DNA from: an uncultured Clostridia bacterium
GTDB lineage: Bacteria; Bacillota; Clostridia; Oscillospirales; Acutalibacteraceae
NCBI GenBank assembly: GCA_944381295.1
Contig: CALWKP010000111.1
Coordinates: 1 to 8,075 of the forward strand
Reading direction: 5' to 3'
Length of the DNA stretch: 8,075 bases
Positions 1-5,497 of this stretch are shown here, in pieces; the first letter of the stretch is position 1, and every line of letters starts with the position of its first letter. A program made the translations under genes and the position numbers. The notes under the pieces were generated by a model. The model made no database searches and was not told the origin of the DNA. It saw nothing but the letters and a program-made list of their open reading frames with translations.

Positions 1-71
1 CTTCTTTGGGCGGAGAGCAGGGCCACCCCCATAAAGTATTCGTCCCATGAAAGATAATGTGAACGTTTCAT
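1..71 (-). CDS. dCMP deaminase, N-terminal end only (runs off the left edge)
   Basis: Read on the minus strand, an ATG at 71-69 opens a frame that stays open to the window edge. It begins MKRSHYLSW and continues DEYFMGVALLSA. The SWDEYFM..A.LSA pattern is the characteristic amino end of deoxycytidylate deaminase (ComEB/dCMP deaminase family), the cytosolic zinc enzyme that converts dCMP to dUMP for thymidylate synthesis. Only about 23 residues are present, so the zinc-binding HxE and PCxxC motifs lie outside the window. A strong ribosome binding site, AAAGGGGA on the minus strand (complement of 76-83), sits 4 bases before the ATG, which fixes the start. The gene diverges from the PLP enzyme at 174 and shares a 102-base intergenic region with it. 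The identification rests on a short but distinctive stretch. Confidence 0.8.
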   Translation of the reverse strand, partial: MKRSHYLSWDEYFMGVALLSAQR

Positions 72-110
72 AGCTTCCCCTTTCTCGTACGAGCCTTCCG
101 GCATAAAATT

Positions 111-138
111 TTAACAAGCTCTTACTAGTAAGTATAAC
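111..138 (+). promoter_or_regulatory. Sigma-A-type promoter of the PLP-enzyme gene
   Basis: TTAACA (111-116) and TATAAC (133-138) are separated by 16 bases and each differs from the consensus box at one position. The predicted transcript starts near 145 and gives a leader of about 30 bases carrying AAAGGAG (157-163), 10 bases before the ATG at 174. The spacer holds a perfect palindrome, listed separately. Confidence 0.6.
121..132. promoter_or_regulatory. Perfect 12-bp palindrome in a promoter spacer, candidate operator
   Basis: CTTACTAGTAAG reads the same on both strands and lies entirely between the -35 (111-116) and -10 (133-138) boxes of the promoter for the gene at 174. A dimeric regulator bound there would cover the RNA polymerase site, and because the region is divergent it could also affect the dCMP deaminase gene. 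No regulator gene is visible in the window, and the palindrome matches no operator that I can name with confidence. Confidence 0.35.
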
Positions 139-173
139 ACAGAGGAAATGACAAGAAAAGGAGTTTTTCAAAG

Positions 174-1448
174 ATGGTGCAGTATCCCGGGTTTAAGATC
201 GACGAACGGATCACCAAGGCGGCGGAACAGGCGATGGATTCGCTGAACGAAGTGATGACCAGAATCGACGATACAACGGATTATAATCAGCAAAAAATGT
301 TGTCTGCGTTTGCAAAAGCAGGCGTGAGCGAGAGCCATTTTGTGGCGTCCACGGGCTACGGATATGGCGACCGGGGCAGGGACGCCCTGGATGTGGTGTA
401 TGCACAGGCGCTAGGCGCAGAAGATGCGTTGGTGCGGTACAATTTTGTCAGTGGGACCCATGCGCTGACGGTAGCACTGTTTGGGACGCTGCGTCCCGGG
501 GATGTTATGCTGAGTGTTACCGGGATGCCGTATGATACGCTGCGGGGGGTCATTGGGATTACTGGAAATGGGATCGGTTCGCTGAAAGAATTCGGAATCG
601 AATACCGTCAGATTGATCTCAGGCAGGACGGAAAACCGGACTACGAGGCAATGGAAGAGCAGATCCATCCGGGTATCCGGATGGTTTATGTGCAGAGGTC
701 CCGGGGATATAGCCTGCGGCCATCGCTGTTTGTGGAAGAGATCGGGAAGATCGTGGAGATCGCCAAACGGAAAGCGCCAGGATGCATCGTAATGATCGAT
801 AACTGTTACGGGGAATTTGTCCAGCGGGAGGAACCAACACAGTGGGGCGCGGATCTGATGGCCGGATCGCTCATCAAAAATCCTGGAGGAGGAATTGCGC
901 CGACCGGTGGATATATTGCCGGGCGGAAAGATTTGGTAGAACAGTGTTCGTATCGGTTGACGACGCCGGGGACCGGACGGGAGATCGGGGCGACTTTGGG
1001 GAATAACCGAGAACTGTTTATGGGTGCGTTTCATGCGCCGCATGTGACGGGGGAAGCGTTAAAGACCGCAGCATTTACCGCAGCGTTGTTCAGCCGGTTT
1101 GGGTATGAGGTGACTCCGTCATATGACGAGCCACGTGCAGATATCATCCAGGCAGTGCTTTTGCGGGAAGAGAAAGCGTTGATCGCATTTTGTCAAGGGG
1201 TACAAAAGGGGGCGCCGGTAGATTCGTTTGTCACGCCGGAACCTTGGGACATGCCAGGCTATGACTGCAAGGTCATCATGGCAGCCGGAGCGTTTACTTT
1301 GGGAGCGTCCATCGAACTATCTGCGGACGCTCCGTTAAGGGAGCCCTATGCAGCGTGGATGCAGGGTGGTTTGAATTTCCACAGTGGACGTTTGGGAGCA
1401 ATGTTGGCAGCGCAATCAATGTTAGACCAGGGAATTTTGCGCCTGTAA
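174..1448 (+). CDS. Methionine gamma-lyase family / aluminium resistance protein (PLP-dependent, PF06838)
   Basis: This is a 424-residue cytosolic fold-type I pyridoxal-phosphate enzyme, full length for the Cys/Met-metabolism-like family that includes B. subtilis YnbB. Visible features are the amino-terminal STGYGYGDRGRD (59-70), FVSGTHALT (91-99) of the cofactor-binding region, the pyridine-nitrogen aspartate in IDNCYGEF (D209), and the likely Schiff-base lysine K235 in SLIKNPGGG, followed by the glycine-rich IAPTGGYIAG. The family is annotated as methionine gamma-lyase (methionine to methanethiol, ammonia and 2-oxobutyrate) and historically as an aluminium resistance protein. The substrate of this member cannot be read from the sequence. 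The start at 174 is supported by AAAGGAG 10 bases upstream. The gene has its own promoter. No convincing intrinsic terminator follows, so some read-through into the next gene is possible. Confidence 0.9.
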   Translation: MVQYPGFKIDERITKAAEQAMDSLNEVMTRIDDTTDYNQQKMLSAFAKAGVSESHFVASTGYGYGDRGRDALDVVYAQALGAEDALVRYNFVSGTHALTVALFGTLRPGDVMLSVTGMPYDTLRGVIGITGNGIGSLKEFGIEYRQIDLRQDGKPDYEAMEEQIHPGIRMVYVQRSRGYSLRPSLFVEEIGKIVEIAKRKAPGCIVMIDNCYGEFVQREEPTQWGADLMAGSLIKNPGGGIAPTGGYIAGRKDLVEQCSYRLTTPGTGREIGATLGNNRELFMGAFHAPHVTGEALKTAAFTAALFSRFGYEVTPSYDEPRADIIQAVLLREEKALIAFCQGVQKGAPVDSFVTPEPWDMPGYDCKVIMAAGAFTLGASIELSADAPLREPYAAWMQGGLNFHSGRLGAMLAAQSMLDQGILRL

Positions 1449-1468
1449 AACAGATATAGAAAAAACAG

Positions 1469-1497
1469 TTCCCTTTTTGCTGATTTTCGGGTATAAT
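1469..1497 (+). promoter_or_regulatory. Promoter of the siroheme/ferredoxin reductase gene
   Basis: A consensus -10 box TATAAT (1492-1497) lies 17 bases downstream of TTCCCT (1469-1474), which is a poor match to TTGACA. It starts 20 bases after the stop codon of the upstream gene and would give a leader of about 160 bases. The unusual TTCCC -35 with a 17-base spacer recurs at two other promoters in this window. Confidence 0.55.
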
Positions 1498-1511
1498 AGT
1501 TCTATCAAAAA

Positions 1512-1598
1512 GATGCCTTTATTGGGAATAGAAATTTGATGGAAGAAAAAATCTTGAAGAGAACGGGAAAGTGAATCCCTGTTTTGGCTGGCATCAAA
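1512..1598 (+). other. Possibly structured 5' leader with two competing pairings
   Basis: The segment GGCATCAAA (1590-1598) can pair in two mutually exclusive ways: GATGCC (1512-1517) with GGCATC (1590-1595), or TTTGATG (1535-1541) with CATCAAA (1592-1598). Between them a hairpin AACGGGA/TCCC(T)GTT (1562-1568 with 1576-1583, one bulged T) can form. I do not recognise a T-box, SAM, TPP or cobalamin consensus, and no terminator follows before the ribosome binding site near 1655. It may be chance pairing in an otherwise unstructured leader. Confidence 0.2.
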
Positions 1599-1666
1599 CT
1601 GGTAGGATTAAAAAGTTGTTGTGCTGCATAAGGAAAATGAATTTGTGGAGAAAAGAAAGGAAAAAC

Positions 1667-2602
1667 ATGGGAAAACTTACAAACGAACAAATTGTTTCTG
1701 TAAAAGCGAAAGGATTTCTGCTGAATCGCGGAACCGAATTGTTTTCTGGAAGGATTGTGGCACCGGGCACGATTTTCACAGCAGAGAATCTGGTAGATAT
1801 GGCATATATTGCAAAGAATATGGGGAACGGAAGTGTGATTGCTACAAGCCGGCTGACAGTAGAACTTCCGGGAATTCCATATGAGAAAATTGAAGAAGCG
1901 ATCCTTTATGGGGAAGAGCATGGCTTGCATTTTGGCGGTACAGGAGCAAAGATCCGTCCAGTGACGGCGTGCAAGGGTACGACCTGCGTTTTTGGGAATT
2001 TTGATACGCAAGGGCTTGCAAAGAAGATACACGAAGAGTATTATATTGGTTGGAACAAGGTATCTTTGCCGCATAAATTTAAGATTGCGGTAGGAGGATG
2101 TCCCAATAGCTGCATGAAACCGAGTCTCAACGACTTTGGAATTGAAGGACGCAAAGTACCGGTATATTACGAAGAAGAATGCAAAGGCTGCAAGGTATGC
2201 GCGGTGGAAAAAAGTTGTCCGGTAAAATGTGTGAGCATGCAGGACGGAAAGATGCAGATTGACCGTGAGAACTGTAAAGAATGCGGTGTATGCATTGGAA
2301 AATGCCCGTTCAAGGCATTGCGTCCAGAAAGTGAAACAAAGTATCAGTTGTTCTTTGGCGGAACATGGGGGAAAAAGACTCGTATGGGGACCCCGTTGAA
2401 CCGGTTAGTGAGCGAAGAAGAGATCCTGCCGATTTTGGAGAAAGTAATGCTTTGGTTCCGAGAAAATGCCTATCAAAAAGAACGCTTTGGCTTGGCGATC
2501 GATCGGATTGGTTTTGATAAGCTGGAAGAAGCAATCAACAGCGACGAAATTTTAGCAAGGAAAGAAGAGATCCTTGCGGCCCCGTTAAAGACCCGGGGAT
2601 AA
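1667..2602 (+). CDS. Siroheme/[4Fe-4S] nitrite-sulfite reductase-like protein with ferredoxin domain (AsrC-like)
   Basis: This is a 311-residue cytosolic redox protein. Residues 1-90 form the NIR_SIR ferredoxin-like half domain (SRLTVELPGIPYEKIEEA near 61-78). The siroheme/[4Fe-4S] ligands are C102 and C107 in ACKGTTCVFG (CX4C) and C145 and C149 in GGCPNSCMKP (CX3C). CysI-type enzymes have CX5C at the first pair, so the shorter spacing is noted but may be normal for this branch. A two-cluster ferredoxin insert follows: C172/C175/C178 with C184, and C203/C206/C209 with C213. This architecture is that of the anaerobic sulfite reductase C subunit, reducing sulfite (or possibly nitrite) by six electrons. 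No AsrA or AsrB partner is in the window, so the electron donor is unknown. The ATG at 1667 is chosen over an in-frame GTG at 1571 because AAAGGA precedes it and the family homology begins there. Confidence 0.85.
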   Translation: MGKLTNEQIVSVKAKGFLLNRGTELFSGRIVAPGTIFTAENLVDMAYIAKNMGNGSVIATSRLTVELPGIPYEKIEEAILYGEEHGLHFGGTGAKIRPVTACKGTTCVFGNFDTQGLAKKIHEEYYIGWNKVSLPHKFKIAVGGCPNSCMKPSLNDFGIEGRKVPVYYEEECKGCKVCAVEKSCPVKCVSMQDGKMQIDRENCKECGVCIGKCPFKALRPESETKYQLFFGGTWGKKTRMGTPLNRLVSEEEILPILEKVMLWFRENAYQKERFGLAIDRIGFDKLEEAINSDEILARKEEILAAPLKTRG

Positions 2603-2613
2603 AATGATGACAG

Positions 2614-2666
2614 AAAGGGGAACGGCGGCGTCCGGGAGTTTACTGGATGCTGCCGGGGTACCCTTT
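2614..2666 (+). terminator. Nested stem downstream of the reductase gene, weak terminator or processing structure
   Basis: An 11-bp stem with two G-U pairs (2623-2633 with 2645-2655, loop of 11) is enclosed by a second stem AAAGGG (2614-2619) with CCCTTT (2661-2666). It starts 11 bases after the reductase stop codon. There is no U-run beyond three T, so it is a poor intrinsic terminator. It could stabilise the 3' end or separate the reductase transcript from the tRNA that begins 14 bases later. Confidence 0.3.
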
Positions 2667-2680
2667 ACCAATAATGTTAT

Positions 2681-2765
2681 GCGGGTATGGCGGAATTGGC
2701 AGACGCGCAGGATTTAGGTTCCTGTACCGCAAGGCGTGTGGGTTCGACTCCCACTACCCGCACCA
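2681..2765 (+). tRNA. tRNA-Leu (anticodon UAG), CCA encoded
   Basis: The 7-bp acceptor stem GCGGGTA (2681-2687) pairs with TACCCGC (2755-2761), followed by discriminator A and an encoded CCA. The anticodon stem CAGGA/TCCTG encloses TTTAGGT, giving anticodon TAG, which reads leucine codons CUA/CUN. A long class II variable arm (around TACCGCAAGGCGT) is typical of tRNA-Leu, and the T arm GTGGG/CCCAC encloses TTCGACT. All arms are intact. No clear dedicated promoter is visible in the 78 bases between the reductase stop and the tRNA, so co-transcription with the upstream gene is possible. A short protein frame through this locus is an artefact. Confidence 0.97.
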
Positions 2766-2766
2766 G

Positions 2767-2810
2767 GCTGTACGCAGGATGCAGATTGCATCCTGCGTAC
2801 AGCTTTTTTT
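2767..2810 (+). terminator. Strong intrinsic terminator of the tRNA-Leu transcript
   Basis: A perfect 17-bp stem, 2767-2783 with 2787-2803, with a 3-base loop GAT is followed by seven T (2804-2810). It begins one base after the CCA end of the tRNA, so the precursor carries almost no 3' trailer outside the hairpin. Confidence 0.93.
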
Positions 2811-3211
2811 ACCTGCACTGATAAAGGTATCTATTTTGGAACCCTTCTCAACTGAAAGCCTCAAGGCGTAGTCATCATTTTAGAATCAGATGGGGTTCAG
2901 TATTTTTATCCATAAGAACGTAACCGTACCCAATATCCATATCCCTAGTCGTTTGACTTCTATGTGTTCATTCAAGACAACAGGATTACTTTTTATTAAG
3001 GACAGCCTCTGCATTCCCAGGGCCTCTACTGATTTTTTGTGGTAATTCGTGTGATTTCTTGCTTTGAAATCCTAGATAATTGTTGTAGGTAGAATGCGAA
3101 TTGGTCTTTTTAATACTTTTTTTATAAAATACTGGAAACAAGATAAAGAAATAGCGAAATAATTGGAATTATGCAGAAGAATTAATAAAATGTGAAATAA
3201 TAGTAAACAAA
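2811..3211. other. AT-rich stretch without a supportable gene
   Basis: Nothing here reads as an intact gene. The plus strand has a 51-codon frame (ATG at 2890, stop at 3043) and the minus strand a 50-codon run ending at about 2896. Neither has a ribosome binding site or a recognisable family. Base composition drops towards high A+T from about 3050 to 3250. The position directly behind a tRNA 3' end and ahead of decayed accessory genes is compatible with an old integration or an insertion-sequence remnant, but no terminal repeats or recombinase fragments could be identified. Confidence 0.4.
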
Positions 3212-3237
3212 TTGTCAAAAAAATGATATGACATAAA
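3212..3237 (+). promoter_or_regulatory. Candidate promoter upstream of the SPFH gene
   Basis: An extended -10 (TGA followed by CATAAA, 3229-3237) lies 14 bases after TTGTCA (3212-3217). The spacer is short, so the extended -10 would have to carry recognition. The arms TGTCA (3213-3217) and TGACA (3229-3233) also form an inverted repeat with 11 bases between, which might bind a regulator. The surroundings are so A+T rich that chance matches are likely. Confidence 0.25.
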
Positions 3238-3256
3238 AAATGTTTAAAATCACCTA

Positions 3257-3880
3257 ATGAAGTATCTGAGAAGCTTACAAGGGGGAATTCGAGTACCAAT
3301 TTTTTCCGTTATCAAATTTGAGGGAAGTCCGGATCAGTTAATTTGGAAGTCTCCAATTGAAAATTTTAATACAACCTCTCAGTTGATTGTTGATGAAACG
3401 CACGAAGCGCTTCTTGTGGTAAACGGCAATGCGGCGGATCTGTTTGGTCCCGGTTCGCACACCTTGTCGGTACCGAATATTCCGATTCTCAAGTCAATCG
3501 TCAGCATTCTCACCGGAGGAGAAATTCCCTTCCCATGTAAGGTTTTTTATATCAATAAGGTCCATCAGATGGAGCTGCTATGGGGGACGCAGGGACCCAT
3601 TGCGCTGGAGGATCCACTCTACGATATCTTTCTGCATGTCATGCTCCGTGGTGCCATGTCTGTATCTGTGGAAGATTCTCGTAAATTTATGCTCAAACTG
3701 GTCGGATTTCGCCAGAGTTTCGACGCAACTACACTGATTTCAAAGTTCCGCGGTATCATTTCCTCTCATGTGAAGGATTGTATTTCGAAAATCATGATCA
3801 ACGGGAAGCTCAGCTATTTCATGATGAATGCCAACCTGATGGAGGTATGGTCAGCGATGCTGTCATCTACAAGTCAGTAG
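3257..3880 (+). pseudogene. SPFH/band-7 domain protein, truncated and without its expected start codon
   Basis: The product resembles bacterial SPFH proteins of the YdjI/'virion core protein-like' group, membrane-associated scaffolds. Family features are PIFSVIKFEG (14-23), LIWKSPIENFNT (28-39), DLFGPGSHTL (61-70), FYINKVHQMELLWGT (97-111) and SVEDSRKFMLKLVG (137-150). Homology reaches about residue 196 (NANLMEV), after which the frame gives about 11 unrelated residues and stops. Family members usually continue for 100 or more residues through the rest of the SPFH/coiled-coil region. The ATG at 3257 has no ribosome binding site, and residues 1-12 are not family-like. A strong AAGGGGG at 3279-3285 lies 7 bases before codon 13 (GTA, 3293), where the family normally starts. 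The gene therefore looks damaged at both ends. Its 3' end overlaps the next frame by a deletion-type junction. Confidence 0.75.
3279..3285 (+). promoter_or_regulatory. Ribosome binding site pointing to a lost start codon at 3293
   Basis: AAGGGGG is followed after 7 bases by GTA CCA ATT TTT TCC, which encodes the conserved amino end of the SPFH family. GTA is not a start codon, so an ancestral GTG or ATG probably mutated there. The in-frame ATG at 3257 lies upstream of this site and cannot use it. Confidence 0.55.
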
Positions 3881-5184
3881 AAGCGCAGCAGCTCAAAACA
3901 CCGGATTATTGGCTTACCTGCGTATTGATCGCCGTGATGGCTTGGAAAAACGACGACAGGCAGCTGGCAGAGAGAGCCATTCAAATTGCGCTTAAGATAG
4001 ACAAAAAGAACAGCGCAGTCTTTTTTATGCTGTTTAATTTGCGTATGCAGCGCGACGATGCGGCTCTAAAATGGTTTTTCACTTATCAGGAATGTCCTCT
4101 CAAAGGCTCAGATCATCGCACCTTTCTGGTATTGTTTGCCTTGGTAAGTAAAACAATCAATCAGAGCGAGGAGATAAATAGCCATACCCGTGAGAAAATC
4201 AATCGGTTTATTCGGGATGTCGTCGAAAAAAATTTGCATGCTGAGGGATACGATGAAGCAGAAATGGTGCGGTATGTGAAGAAATATTATGATCGCATGG
4301 ATGGACGTGAATCGATTGCTTATCCCTTGCTTCAAAAGTACAGCACGGATTTTCCCACTCTCGTTGCCGCGATGAACAAAGCAAAGGGAAACGTAGAAAT
4401 CCTGTCCTTCCTGAAATCCGTAATCCATGTAGGACCAGCGGAGCGTAATGCTTTCATCAAGAATTTTGTCGACGAGTTGATTGCACAAGCCAACCCGGCA
4501 GGGGAGAAAGTTTATGATGAAATCCGCTACAATGAGCTGATCATTCGCTATCAAGGTGAGGTCGAGCAGGCAAAAGAGGCGTTTGAAGCGGAACAGACTC
4601 ACGATGAGTCGGAACTCAACCTGATTTCCGAGATGATTCACTGGATTTTTTCCGGAAACCCGGAGGAGGTCAACGGGCAAAGCCGTCTAAATATGTTTTC
4701 TCTCACAAAGGAAATTCAGTATCAGGCAGTAGCATCGCATACCGCTGCTTATCGCGCGATCGATACTACGCAGCTTTCCGTAACCATTGATGAATACTCC
4801 ACGAAAGTCAATTTTTCCGATCGTTCCGGCGAGGAAAACAAACTGCGCCAATTTTACGAGGAAAAGCGTGCTGCCAAGCTTGTCGGAATCAAGAAATGGC
4901 CGGCCTATATCGGTTTTGGCGTGGCGGCGGCTGCGGCGATCGGCTCGTTCTTTACCAGTTTCCTGTTGCTTCTTCTGACGCTTGTGTCCGCAGGCTACGG
5001 TGTGATTACCTTACTTAACAAGCGCTCGGTCAGAAAGCGTATTGAAGCGGAATATGCAAAGATAATTGCTTCCTCTACCGAGGTGCTGCGCCGCCTATTT
5101 GAGGAACACAAAGCATATCAGGAGGAATGGTCCTCTTATGATGCCTATTATGAGCAGATCGAGGCGGAATTTGCGCAGGTATAG
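3847..5184 (+). CDS. C-terminal part of an alpha-helical (TPR-like) membrane-anchored protein, N-terminus lost
   Basis: From the ATG at 3847 this reads 445 residues. The frame is open from 3778 via a TTG, but upstream of about 3841 it only shadows the SPFH gene in another frame. Residues 19-80 (DYWLTCVLIAVMAWKNDDRQ, then AERAIQIALKID) look like TPR-type helical repeats. Residues 110-260 are charged helices. Two closely spaced hydrophobic segments (about 352-370 and 372-390) form a membrane hairpin, and a charged coiled-coil-like tail follows (395-440). I do not recognise a named family. Proteins of this build occur beside SPFH genes in Firmicutes, which is an inference from memory. GGAGG at 3841-3845 is only one base from the ATG, too close to serve it. 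The missing start and abrupt junction suggest this is the tail of a longer gene fused out of frame to the SPFH remnant. Confidence 0.6.
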   Translation: MVSDAVIYKSVEAQQLKTPDYWLTCVLIAVMAWKNDDRQLAERAIQIALKIDKKNSAVFFMLFNLRMQRDDAALKWFFTYQECPLKGSDHRTFLVLFALVSKTINQSEEINSHTREKINRFIRDVVEKNLHAEGYDEAEMVRYVKKYYDRMDGRESIAYPLLQKYSTDFPTLVAAMNKAKGNVEILSFLKSVIHVGPAERNAFIKNFVDELIAQANPAGEKVYDEIRYNELIIRYQGEVEQAKEAFEAEQTHDESELNLISEMIHWIFSGNPEEVNGQSRLNMFSLTKEIQYQAVASHTAAYRAIDTTQLSVTIDEYSTKVNFSDRSGEENKLRQFYEEKRAAKLVGIKKWPAYIGFGVAAAAAIGSFFTSFLLLLLTLVSAGYGVITLLNKRSVRKRIEAEYAKIIASSTEVLRRLFEEHKAYQEEWSSYDAYYEQIEAEFAQV

Positions 5185-5277
5185 TTCTGCAATTTGATGG
5201 AAGCGCATAAACTGGTGCAGTTTGTGTTTGAACCGGAAGCAGATACCTGCAAAATTCAAGTGATCTCCCAAAGTTAG
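5185..5277 (+). other. Short in-frame open stretch after the stop codon, possible gene remnant
   Basis: Beyond the TAG at 5182-5184 the same frame stays open for 30 codons to a TAG at 5275-5277 and includes EAHKLVQFVFEPEADT, a protein-like composition. It could be the tail of another decayed gene, or part of an ancestral longer protein interrupted by the TAG. The ATG at 5197 has no ribosome binding site, so it is not called as a gene. The rest of the stretch to 5312 shows nothing recognisable. Confidence 0.2.
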
Positions 5278-5312
5278 ACGATATTTCTTAAGGAAAACTG
5301 GTTTGAGCAATG

Positions 5313-5356
5313 AAAAAAGGGCTTGTCGCTTGTGAAGAGCATGCGACAAGCCCTTT
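5313..5356. terminator. Hairpin terminator with its better U-run on the minus strand
   Basis: A perfect 14-bp stem, 5316-5329 with 5343-5356, encloses a 13-base loop. Read leftward, the stem is followed by a run of six T in the RNA sense (complement of 5313-5318, which begins inside the stem). Read rightward, only TTT within the stem precedes AGC. It can end the transcript of the gene stopping at 5184, but by shape it would act more strongly on leftward transcription, for which no gene is visible. Confidence 0.65.
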
Positions 5357-5434
5357 AGCAATGTGGTAAACTGAATTGGACTGTGCGTTTAGAAAACATG
5401 CAGTATTATAAAGAGAAATCCTCGAAAAAGCTTC

Positions 5435-5463
5435 TTCCCGTTTGTCTGGAAGTGTGATAGAAT
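5435..5463 (+). promoter_or_regulatory. Extended -10 promoter of the MFS transporter
   Basis: TGA-TAGAAT (5455-5463) is an extended -10 element. Seventeen bases upstream of the -10 hexamer is TTCCCG (5435-5440), again a poor TTGACA but like the other two promoters described. It gives a leader of about 30 bases, with AGGGA (5485-5489) 8 bases before the ATG at 5498. Confidence 0.55.
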
Positions 5464-5497
5464 AAGCGGGAAATCAAAAAAAGCAGGGATATGGGAT

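Noticed and set aside
75..80. TTCCCC as a fourth copy of the unusual -35 box
   Set aside because: It is the complement of the ribosome binding site of the minus-strand dCMP deaminase gene, and no -10 box lies 17 bases downstream.
411..1043. 210-codon minus-strand open frame
   Set aside because: It lies antisense inside the well-supported PLP-enzyme gene, has no family-like sequence and no ribosome binding site.
1571..1666. Upstream GTG start extending the reductase by 32 residues
   Set aside because: The extra residues are not family-like and no good ribosome binding site precedes the GTG, whereas AAAGGA precedes the ATG at 1667.
1505..2074. 189-codon minus-strand open frame
   Set aside because: It is antisense to the reductase gene and its leader, with low-complexity composition; the plus-strand gene has clear metal-binding motifs.
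2647..2871. 74-codon plus-strand open frame
   Set aside because: It runs through the tRNA-Leu gene and its terminator.
3072..3299. 75-codon minus-strand open frame, hydrophobic
   Set aside because: It is produced by A+T-rich sequence, resembles no family and overlaps the SPFH translation signals.
3778..3880. Programmed ribosomal frameshift joining the SPFH and solenoid frames
   Set aside because: No slippery heptamer or obvious downstream stimulatory structure was seen, and the joined proteins belong to unrelated families, so a deletion explains it better.
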